A stretch of DNA of 5,156 bases, taken from an uncultured Clostridia bacterium. GTDB lineage: Bacteria; Bacillota; Clostridia; Christensenellales; Aristaeellaceae. The stretch covers positions 1 through 5,156 of the forward strand of contig CAMDVP010000214.1 of the NCBI GenBank assembly GCA_945877525.1, written 5' to 3'. The notes beneath the pieces are model-generated. The model searched no databases. It was not told where the DNA came from and saw only the letters and a list, made by a program, of their open reading frames with translations. The position numbers and the translations under genes were made by a program. Shown here one piece after another: positions 1 through 5,115 of the stretch (its first letter is position 1; every line of letters begins with the position of its first letter).

Positions 1-172
1 TGGTGGGAACATCCGCAGCGGGAGCGTCGTCCACAACAGGATCGTCCACGACGGGCTCGTCGTCCGTGGTGGGAACATCCGCAGCGGGAGCGTCGTCCAC
101 AACAGGATCGTCCACGACGGGCTCGTCGTCCGTGGTGGGAACATCCGCAGCGGGAACGTCGTCCACGATGGG
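1..172 (-). repeat. 66-bp in-frame tandem repeat (minisatellite)
   Basis: Two base-identical 66-bp copies lie at 1-66 and 67-132. A diverging partial third copy runs from 133 to about 172, with a first mismatch at 156 and more from 167. The period is 22 codons, so copy-number change would keep the frame of the acidic protein gene. The window begins inside the array, so more copies may lie to the left. Perfect identity between copies suggests recent duplication or homogenisation. Confidence 0.93.
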
Positions 173-586
173 AGAATCGTCCGTCAGGTCACTATCAGCG
201 AGATCGCCTTCGATGCCCTGGGACTGATCCAGCAGCTTGTCGGGATCCTCCGGCTGAAGCGACGCATCCAGCGAATCAGGAGTAACCTCAATAATCGTCA
301 GGGTGCCATCTTCTCCCTCGACGATTTTCTTTACACCTGCCAGAAGCTCCTCCAGCAGTATACGTTCCGTTGCGTTCAATTCTTCAAGGAGCAGCGCCTG
401 CTGCGCCTCGTCAACGGCATACCACTGTTCCAGTATGGCCGCCAACTTCGCGCAGTCTACGTTCATTTCCGTGTTGGCCATCTCGAGGCCGTCGCCAACC
501 GCTGCACCAATCGGTACCACGACATTGCACAACAACATCGTGACAACCAGGATACTGCTCAACACTCTGCGGAATGAGGTACTCAT
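1..586 (-). CDS. Secreted acidic Pro/Val/Asp-repeat protein, 3' end outside window
   Basis: An open frame runs from ATG at 586 off the left edge: 195 complete codons and no stop. The ATG is preceded by an AGGGGAG ribosome site six bases upstream, and a promoter lies at 624-652. Residues 1-29 form a signal peptide: MSTSFRRVLS, then a hydrophobic stretch, then PIGAA, with likely cleavage near residue 29. Residues 40-90 look helical and rich in Leu, Glu and Ala. From about 110 the chain becomes strongly acidic. From about 139 it contains VDD, PVVDD and PAADVPTT motifs that settle into identical 22-residue repeats. There are almost no basic residues after 90, so this part is probably an extended, disordered, wall-spanning or exposed segment, possibly calcium-binding. 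No family was recognised and no catalytic motif is visible. Export is well supported; the function is unknown. A cell-wall anchor could lie in the missing C-terminus. Confidence 0.8.
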   Translation of the reverse strand, partial: MSTSFRRVLSSILVVTMLLCNVVVPIGAAVGDGLEMANTEMNVDCAKLAAILEQWYAVDEAQQALLLEELNATERILLEELLAGVKKIVEGEDGTLTIIEVTPDSLDASLQPEDPDKLLDQSQGIEGDLADSDLTDDSPIVDDVPAADVPTTDDEPVVDDPVVDDAPAADVPTTDDEPVVDDPVVDDAPAADVPT

Positions 587-623
587 GTAATTCTCCCCCT
601 ACCCGGTGATATGAATCACATCT

Positions 624-652
624 ATAATACCCTAAAAACTTCCAAATTTCAA
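624..652 (-). promoter_or_regulatory. Sigma-A-type promoter of the acidic repeat protein gene
   Basis: On the minus strand, TTGAAA (652-647) is followed by a 17-base spacer and TATTAT (629-624). This is five of six consensus bases at each box, with ideal spacing. Transcription would start near 617 and leave a leader of about 30 bases before ATG 586. The flanking 600-720 region is AT-rich, unlike the surrounding genes. Confidence 0.7.
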
Positions 653-672
653 TAGGATCTGGAAATTTTGGA
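641..672. promoter_or_regulatory. Near-palindrome overlapping the -35 box, possible operator
   Basis: The arms TCCAAATTTC (641-650) and GAAATTTTGGA (662-672) are inverted repeats with one extra T in the right arm, separated by 11 bases. The left arm overlaps the TTGAAA box of the minus-strand promoter, a typical repressor position. Chance similarity in AT-rich DNA is possible. Confidence 0.3.
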
Positions 673-802
673 TGAATACCCCATATATTAGCTTGTGTTG
701 GAAGAAATTGATTATATTTCCATCTACAAATCCCACCGGGCGCTGACGCATGGTGCGCAGGTTGGTTTTGCTTGAACTCCGCATGGGCGGCGTGGCTTTG
801 TC

Positions 803-3250
803 TTAATTGTTCTTGGTTCGGATGACCTTGCCGGTCAGATCAACATACTCCGTGGCAATTTGTACGCCATTGCTGTCATAGCAGTAGCGGACGAGGCTGT
901 AGCCGCTGCCGATTTCCACCGGCTGCAATGCCGCATCCAGGTATTCTACCGTCATGCGCACGCCATCCTGATAAGTATAGCGCGTCGCTGCATAGCCGTC
1001 CGAGCGCAGCGTCGGTTGTCCGTCAGCATCGCCGTAGACCGTCTGGATCAGCTGCTTGTTCTCGTCATAGGTATAGACCATCGTCGTATAACCCTTTTCC
1101 GACGGCGCTGCCTTCAGCTTTTCGTTCAGACAGGTCACCCAGGCCGCCTTGCCCTGTTCATTGTATTCATACTGCAGGCCGAAGCATCCGCTCTTGCTAA
1201 CGATCGGCTTGCCATCCAGGCCGTAATAGCTCTCCTTGGACACACGGTTCTGCGCATCATACTCCCGCCGCCGCTCTGCGTAGCCCGAGGCGCACAGCAT
1301 TGGCTGATCGTCGGCGTCATAGTATTTTTCCTTTGTCACCAGGCTGCCCGTTCGCTGATATACCACCTTGACATAGCCCGCATTGCAGGCCACAGGCTGA
1401 CCCTTTGCATCCAAATACCGCTGCGAGCGCACGCGCCCGCTTTCATCATAGGTATAGCAGACGGTGGCGTAGGTGTTGCCGGCGGGTTCGGCAGTTCCCC
1501 GCAGGCCCAGTGTGGTCATGCTGGCTACGCGGCCGTCCTCGGTATAGGTATACGCAGCGCCGGCATAGCCCTTTTCGCCCGGCGTCAGATTGCCGTCAGC
1601 TGCATAGTAGGCCACGCTGGCCTTCCGCCCTGTCTCGGTATAGGTATATTCTACTGCCGCGTAGCCTGCAATGCTGTTGATCGGCTCTGCGTTCACACCC
1701 AGCGTGATGCAGCTGATCAGTTCGCCCGTCTGGTTGTAGACGAGGGCTTCTGCCGCGCAGCCTTGCGTGGTCAGCACGGGCGCGTTTGACGCATCGTACC
1801 ATGCTGTGTACACCTTGCGGCCATTTTCGTCATAGTCCGTCCGCTCATAGTGCCAGCCGTCGCTGGACAGCGCAGGCTGACCGTCCTCCGTCCAGCAGCG
1901 ACGCTCCGTCACAGCGCCATTCTCATCATAGCGGTAGCTCACCTGGAACACGCCCTCCGGCCCTGCCGCAGCCGTGCCGTCCGCATGATAATAGCGGATC
2001 TCTCCGACCACGTTGAACAGATAGGTCATCTCGCACCGGGCGTAGCCGGCAACGCTGTCCACCGGCTCCCTCCGATCGTTGAGCGTCACCCGCGCGCTGA
2101 CATTATCCCCGTCGTACTCGTAGCAGATCGCGCTGTATCCGCTCGCCAGCGTCTGCCGCTTCCCCTTCAGATCCGTGTAAAATTCCTCGACCAGCTTGCC
2201 GTTCTGATAGGTATAGTTAAGGTTGGCGTATCCCTGGGCCGTCAGCATCCGGTCGCCGTTTTCGTCGTAATACTTCTCGCTCTTGATCTTGCCCTTGCTG
2301 TTGTATTGCCGCTCCACCATGGCGTAGCCCTTGGATGGCAGGATCATCAGGTGATCCTCCGTGTCGTAGTAGGCCTCCTTCCACACATTGCCCCCGGTTG
2401 TATACAGCCGCACCACCTTGGAATAACCCGCGCTGATATACGTTCTTTCTCCCACTTCATTATAATAGGCAATGCTCTTGGGCCGATCGCCGGAAACATA
2501 GGTGAACGCCACCATGGCGTAGCCGCTGCGCTGGGTGCATAGATTCCCTTCCGTATCGTAAAACATGGTCATCGCCGGCAAGGAACCGCTTTTTTTGTCA
2601 AACTTGTTTTCCGTATAGGCATAGGCGCCCTTGTACATGATGTAGTGCCCATCCGCGCCAAAGTATTCGGTTTTGCGCAGCTTGCCCGCATCATAGGTCT
2701 GCAGGTAGCCCGCATAGCCTCTTGCTTCATTATAAACCAGGCGGTCGTCCCGATCGTAGAAGTACTCGGAACTCATCTTGCCCTTTTTGAAGGTGCGCTC
2801 CACACGCGCATAGCCATTGGCATTGTTCATAGGCTCCAGTTGCGCGTCGTAGGTGCACTGAAGGACACAATATCCATCCTTGTAGGTATATCGGGTGACT
2901 GCCGGCAGCGTATCGCTGACGAGGTACTGCCCATCCGTGCCGTAATGGGTCATGCTGGCAACGTGCTTGTGGTCGTACACCGTCACCTGATGATGATACC
3001 CCTCCGGGCCAAGCACCGGCTGATCATCCTTGTCGAAGTATGCGCGTTCCAGGAGCCGACCGTTGCCGTCCCACCTCTGCGTTATGTAAGCGTAGCCCTC
3101 GACCATGTTGCACAATTCGCCGTTCAAGTCCAAATACTCCTCGCGAATGCAGCGGGGCTTCCGATTATAGGTGTAATGGATGGAGGCATAGCCCAAATCG
3201 TCGGCAAAGGCAGGATTGCCATTCTCGTCCTCGAACCATACCCGCTCAAT
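803..3250 (-). repeat. Protein-level tandem array, about 25 units of 31-32 residues
   Basis: The units are about 93-96 bp each and diverged at DNA level, so they are visible mainly through conserved GY(A/S), YTYDE and YYDxDG positions. Stretches encoding YTYDE recur on the plus strand as variations of tcataggtata. Counting from the N-terminus, units 13, 17, 19 and 23 belong to a variant class where the aromatic YYD is replaced by TLN, TLG or CLN. In units 13 and 17 this is followed by EP(V/I)(D/N)S(V/I)AGYA. Confidence 0.85.
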
Positions 3251-3385
3251 CCGGCGGCTGCTTTTTCCCTTTTCGGACTGCTGGCGCAGGTTGGTGGATA
3301 TTTCCGCATGGGCCGCAGCGCACAGCAGCGTCAGGCTCAGCGCAAGCAGCGCGCAGCAGACAGCCCGCTTCATAAAGCCGTTCAT
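803..3385 (-). CDS. Secreted protein of about 25 YD/RHS-like repeats
   Basis: This encodes 860 residues from ATG 3385, chosen because GGAGGGA (3397-3391) sits five bases upstream. An ATG 15 codons earlier would overlap the preceding gene and lacks this site. Residues 1-27 are a signal peptide (MNGFMKRAVCC, hydrophobic core, AAAHA). Residues 28-45 are a basic linker. From about 46 to the end there are roughly 25.5 tandem units of 31-32 residues. Each unit contains YYDxDGQP, then a short variable loop, then GYA, then YTYDENGRV. The motif resembles RHS/YD repeats, which form beta-sheet rods or shells. No toxin domain, peptidase, transmembrane anchor or LPxTG motif is visible, and the last unit is a half repeat ending TGKVIRTKNN. 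It lies 13 bases after the TPM-like membrane protein gene and is probably co-transcribed with it. Likely role: an exposed or secreted binding or structural protein (inference). A related WG- or MORN-like beta-repeat family is the main alternative. Confidence 0.88.
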   Translation of the reverse strand: MNGFMKRAVCCALLALSLTLLCAAAHAEISTNLRQQSEKGKSSRRIERVWFEDENGNPAFADDLGYASIHYTYNRKPRCIREEYLDLNGELCNMVEGYAYITQRWDGNGRLLERAYFDKDDQPVLGPEGYHHQVTVYDHKHVASMTHYGTDGQYLVSDTLPAVTRYTYKDGYCVLQCTYDAQLEPMNNANGYARVERTFKKGKMSSEYFYDRDDRLVYNEARGYAGYLQTYDAGKLRKTEYFGADGHYIMYKGAYAYTENKFDKKSGSLPAMTMFYDTEGNLCTQRSGYAMVAFTYVSGDRPKSIAYYNEVGERTYISAGYSKVVRLYTTGGNVWKEAYYDTEDHLMILPSKGYAMVERQYNSKGKIKSEKYYDENGDRMLTAQGYANLNYTYQNGKLVEEFYTDLKGKRQTLASGYSAICYEYDGDNVSARVTLNDRREPVDSVAGYARCEMTYLFNVVGEIRYYHADGTAAAGPEGVFQVSYRYDENGAVTERRCWTEDGQPALSSDGWHYERTDYDENGRKVYTAWYDASNAPVLTTQGCAAEALVYNQTGELISCITLGVNAEPINSIAGYAAVEYTYTETGRKASVAYYAADGNLTPGEKGYAGAAYTYTEDGRVASMTTLGLRGTAEPAGNTYATVCYTYDESGRVRSQRYLDAKGQPVACNAGYVKVVYQRTGSLVTKEKYYDADDQPMLCASGYAERRREYDAQNRVSKESYYGLDGKPIVSKSGCFGLQYEYNEQGKAAWVTCLNEKLKAAPSEKGYTTMVYTYDENKQLIQTVYGDADGQPTLRSDGYAATRYTYQDGVRMTVEYLDAALQPVEIGSGYSLVRYCYDSNGVQIATEYVDLTGKVIRTKNN

Positions 3386-3390
3386 CCAAT

Positions 3391-3397
3391 TCCCTCC
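3391..3397 (-). promoter_or_regulatory. Ribosome site deciding the start at 3385
   Basis: GGAGGGA on the minus strand stands five bases before ATG 3385, just after the TGA (3401-3399) of the preceding gene. The site fixes the start at residue MNGF and makes translational coupling with the upstream gene plausible. Confidence 0.85.
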
Positions 3398-3398
3398 G

Positions 3399-4463
3399 TC
3401 ATTTTGTATCTGGCTCAAGCACGCGGGCATCGCCGTCCCTGGACACCCGGATATGAGCGCCGCAGAAGCTGCATTGTCCCACCGTACCCTGCCGGATGCA
3501 CGCCGTCGTGCCGCAGCGCGGGCAGGGAACCACTACGTCGCGCCTGGCCTGCTCATCGGCAAGTCGCATCCGTTCCAGCTCCATCGCGCAATCCCGCGCC
3601 TGCGCCGCTCTGATCCGTCGTGTATGGCGCACCATGCTCACGGCAATCACCCCGACCAGCAGCGCTGCCGCACAGAGCAGAGCCATCTGCAGCGTAGTTA
3701 TGGGCCGCTTCATGATGGCGTTGGCTGTCATGCCAAGCGCCCTGGCGAACATCTCGGCCTTCGTATAGCTTGTCTTAGCATAAAAGGTGTCGATGGAATC
3801 CATCAGGATCCGGCATGCCTGCGCATCCATCACTGTTTCGGCATCCGCACCGGCGAAACAGCCCGAGAGATATTTGCCCGACCCATTGGGATACTCCCGG
3901 AAGATGATCAGCAGGTGGCCCCCGTCCTGAAACAGCTCGTCATACTTATCTTCCGCCGCCTGCTGCAACTGCTCCACCGTGTGGATCGACGCGCCATCCT
4001 CTCCTACAATCCAGAGAAAGGGCTGTACGCCCGTCTTGTCATAGAATGTCTGCTCCGCCTCCAGCAGCATGGTTCGATCCGCCGTGAAGACCGTATCCAG
4101 CCAGCCTCCCCAGTCATCCTGATACCACACGCCGCAGGGCTGACACAACTCCGTTGCCAGCGGCGTTCGCACAATGGTGCTTTTCGTGACTGCATGATCC
4201 GCAGACTGATACTCGCTCAGCATTCCCCAGACCAGCCACACGACCACCGCCAGCAGCAGCACCGCAAAGACATTCAGGAATTTGCTCCTGCGTGCCACGG
4301 TATCGTCCTGCACCACGGTATTGCAGGATTGCCACGGCTCAGCGCTTCCCTCTTCGATGCCTCCGTTTTCCCCATGGAGACGGGTATGGCTGGTATCAGC
4401 GGTATGCGTGCTGAAGACGCTGCGATCGCTTGATGACTGATTTCTTCCAGTATCCCTTGGCAT
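3399..4463 (-). CDS. Two-pass membrane protein: TPM-like domain plus C-terminal zinc ribbon
   Basis: This encodes 354 residues from ATG 4463, preceded by AAGGAAGAAGAG. An in-frame TTG at 4511 is a weaker alternative start. Residues 1-60 are polar and low in complexity. Helix 1 spans about 61-82 (KFLNVFAVLLLAVVVWLVWG). Residues 112-244 resemble the clostridial TPM-type domain: DDWGGWLD, then FYDKTGVQPFLWIVG, then KYDELFQDGGHLLIIFREY, then VMDAQACRILMDSID. Helix 2 spans about 256-278 and is followed by basic HTRRIR, placing the C-terminus in the cytoplasm. A charged helix leads to a zinc ribbon CPRC-x13-CSFC at 314-334. In this topology the TPM-like domain is outside and the zinc ribbon inside. 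TPM proteins are linked to membrane-complex repair or assembly, but the substrate here is unknown. It is the first gene of a probable operon with the secreted repeat protein. Family assignment rests on remembered motif similarity, not a search. Confidence 0.82.
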   Translation of the reverse strand: MPRDTGRNQSSSDRSVFSTHTADTSHTRLHGENGGIEEGSAEPWQSCNTVVQDDTVARRSKFLNVFAVLLLAVVVWLVWGMLSEYQSADHAVTKSTIVRTPLATELCQPCGVWYQDDWGGWLDTVFTADRTMLLEAEQTFYDKTGVQPFLWIVGEDGASIHTVEQLQQAAEDKYDELFQDGGHLLIIFREYPNGSGKYLSGCFAGADAETVMDAQACRILMDSIDTFYAKTSYTKAEMFARALGMTANAIMKRPITTLQMALLCAAALLVGVIAVSMVRHTRRIRAAQARDCAMELERMRLADEQARRDVVVPCPRCGTTACIRQGTVGQCSFCGAHIRVSRDGDARVLEPDTK

Positions 4464-4534
4464 GGCTCTTCTTCCTTTGCAAAAAATTCGTCTGCCGTCA
4501 TGCGTCTGCAAGAAACTTCGATTTGCTATTTTTT

Positions 4535-4563
4535 ACTATATCATATTTGGACCTTCAATGCAA
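4535..4563 (-). promoter_or_regulatory. Sigma-A-type promoter with extended -10, upstream of the operon
   Basis: On the minus strand, TTGCAT (4563-4558) is followed by a 17-base spacer and TATAGT (4540-4535), with a TG dinucleotide one base before the -10 box (TGATATAGT). Transcription would begin near 4528, about 65 bases before ATG 4463. Because the 13-base gap between the two downstream genes leaves no room for another promoter or terminator, this promoter probably serves both. Confidence 0.7.
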
Positions 4564-4568
4564 CTTGA

Positions 4569-4664
4569 TCTGTCGGCGCAGCAGCGGTGCGGTGGCAGAA
4601 CGACGAAACCATGCGCCCTGAAAGCGCCAAATGGATGCAACAGTTCATAGAAGAGCGCGGATAA
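4569..4664 (+). other. Short open stretch, possible gene-end remnant
   Basis: After a stop at 4566-4568, an open plus-strand frame of 31 codons ends with TAA at 4662-4664. It reads ...RWQNDETMRPESAKWMQQ and then FIEERG. The sequence has protein-like composition and could be the tail of a decayed gene, but there is no ribosome site before the internal GTG (4587) or ATG (4611), and its beginning overlaps the operon promoter region. It is recorded only as a possible fossil; chance is quite likely. Confidence 0.15.
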
Positions 4665-4702
4665 GGCCTGCAAAGCTGGCGAGGGTAGGGGATGACACTG
4701 CC

Positions 4703-4741
4703 GAAACAAAGCGGAGCCCCTTGAATCATCAAGGGGCTCCG
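4703..4741 (-). terminator. Rho-independent terminator with perfect 13-bp stem
   Basis: Arms 4712-4724 and 4729-4741 (CGGAGCCCCTTGA and its exact complement) enclose a four-base loop. On the minus strand the stem is followed by CTTTGTTT; the plus strand has no T-run. The terminator begins two or three bases after the tRNA-like 3' end at 4743-4769, the usual position of a tRNA gene terminator. It also insulates the operon promoter at 4535-4563 from minus-strand transcription arriving from the right. Confidence 0.82.
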
Positions 4742-4742
4742 A

Positions 4743-4769
4743 TGTGCGGGAAACAGGACTTGAACTTGG
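4743..4769 (-). other. tRNA 3'-end fragment, candidate attachment-site scar
   Basis: Read on the minus strand, 4764-4745 is TTCAAGTCCTGTTTCCCGCA: a canonical seven-base T loop (TTCAAGT), a 3' T-stem strand (CCTGT), a seven-base acceptor strand (TTCCCGC) and discriminator A, followed by CA rather than CCA. The 5' T-stem strand here, CCAAG, pairs at only three of five positions with CCTGT. Upstream there is no convincing anticodon arm, D arm or matching GCGGGAA. So only the last 20 or so bases look tRNA-derived. This is the usual size and place of a tyrosine-integrase attachment core. With its terminator on the left, the inserted DNA would lie to the right. A degraded whole tRNA is the alternative. 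Confidence 0.4.
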
Positions 4770-4803
4770 GTCATGCCGTAAACGAGAGTAAAGCATGTGC
4801 TAT

Positions 4804-4831
4804 TTGACTATAGGTTAGAACCGGATAAAAC
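4804..4831 (+). promoter_or_regulatory. Possible plus-strand promoter
   Basis: TTGACT (4804-4809), a 16-base spacer and TAAAAC (4826-4831) form a promoter with a strong -35 and a mediocre -10. Transcription would start near 4838 and meet the terminator at 5007-5041, giving an RNA of about 200 bases. Confidence 0.35.
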
Positions 4832-4852
4832 AAAATCAGATACTTCTATACC

Positions 4853-5008
4853 ATGGCGTGCAACGCTGGTAGGGGTATCGGTAGGGGTACAACGCAATCA
4901 TGGCGATGGGTTGTTGAATGTGCAGTTGCCAAGGGCCGAAACGCTGTCATCATAGCATTCCTGCCTGCATGCAGCAGGTGGTTGCCCCCATATGATCCCC
5001 GTGAATAG
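4853..5008 (+). CDS. Doubtful 51-residue ORF ending at a terminator
   Basis: ATG 4853 to TAG 5006-5008 encodes 51 residues beginning MACNAGRGIGRG and ending with SRWLPPYDPRE. The stop codon touches the first base of the terminator stem at 5007, and a possible promoter ends 22 bases before the ATG, so the arrangement promoter, ORF, terminator is tidy. Against it, there is no Shine-Dalgarno sequence before the ATG, the start of the frame is made of short nucleotide repeats, and no family is recognised. A non-coding leader or a chance frame is at least as likely. Confidence 0.2.
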   Translation: MACNAGRGIGRGTTQSWRWVVECAVAKGRNAVIIAFLPACSRWLPPYDPRE

Positions 5009-5041
5009 ACGTTCAGCACGGCCTGAGCGTCTTTTTGTTTT
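5007..5041 (+). terminator. Rho-independent terminator, plus strand
   Basis: The stem AGACG-T-TCAG (5007-5016) pairs with CTGA-G-CGTCT (5023-5032), ten pairs including one T-G wobble, around the six-base loop CACGGC. It is followed by a run of T with one G (5032-5041). It ends 74 bases before the next ATG, so it either closes a small upstream transcript or acts as an attenuator for the gene at 5116. Confidence 0.8.
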
Positions 5042-5057
5042 CCCCGAACTACACCAT

Positions 5058-5099
5058 GACAGGATACAACAGACTGCACGCAGGGCTGTCGATCCTGTC
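5058..5099 (+). promoter_or_regulatory. Inverted repeat just before a ribosome site
   Basis: GACAGGAT (5058-5065) and ATCCTGTC (5092-5099) are perfect 8-bp inverted arms. Inside them, ACAG and CTGT can extend the pairing imperfectly. The right arm ends two bases before the AAAGGAG site of the gene at 5116, so it could be an operator or an RNA hairpin that influences translation. Confidence 0.4.
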
Positions 5100-5115
5100 G
5101 TAAAGGAGTGTCACC

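Larger units (their letters stand above)
587..802. other. Intergenic region between repeat-protein genes
   Basis: This 216-bp gap separates the stop of the 860-residue protein gene from the ATG of the acidic protein gene. The part at 600-720 is AT-rich and carries the promoter and near-palindrome; 721-802 is GC-rich. I found no convincing hairpin plus T-run after the stop at 803, so readthrough from the upstream operon into the acidic protein gene is possible. A second GAAAT/ATTTC inverted pair at 703-719 contains TATAAT on the minus strand (716-711), but no matching -35 box stands upstream of it. Confidence 0.6.
4564..5115. other. Gene-poor region with regulatory signals
   Basis: No confident protein gene lies in this stretch of about 550 bases. 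Besides the sites listed separately it holds three copies of GGTAGGGG (4684-4691, 4868-4875, 4880-4887), the last two as a 12-base tandem flanked by CAACGC, and a hairpin around CTGCATGCAG near 4965-4978. The latter may be part of the folded RNA ending at 5041. Confidence 0.6.

Noticed and set aside
3..227. Plus-strand frame rich in Ser, Thr and Gly with tandem repeats
   Set aside because: This is the complement of the 66-bp repeat. The minus frame continues to an ATG with a signal peptide, ribosome site and promoter, while the plus frame has none of these.
303..590. Plus-strand 95-codon frame
   Set aside because: It lies opposite the signal peptide and helical part of the acidic protein gene and has no supporting start signals.
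721..802. Terminator after the 860-residue repeat protein gene
   Set aside because: Only 4-bp stems such as CCGC/GCGG were found, with no T-run after them.
860..1789. Long plus-strand open frame (309 codons) opposite the repeat protein gene
   Set aside because: It is antisense to the clear 31-32-residue repeat array. It has no ribosome site and no recognisable protein features, and such frames arise readily opposite GC-rich repetitive coding DNA. The same applies to the plus-strand frames at 1850-2542, 2645-3613 and 3216-4433.
803..3385. Direct-repeat pattern taken as a possible CRISPR-like array
   Set aside because: The periodicity is a translated 31-32-residue repeat in one long open frame with diverged DNA, not identical repeats with unique spacers.
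4536..4796. Two minus-strand frames across the terminator and tRNA-like fragment
   Set aside because: They read through a perfect terminator stem and the operon promoter and lack start signals.
4743..4825. Complete tRNA gene on the minus strand
   Set aside because: Only the T loop and 3' acceptor strand fit. No matching 5' acceptor strand, D loop GG or seven-base anticodon loop with a five-pair stem could be drawn.
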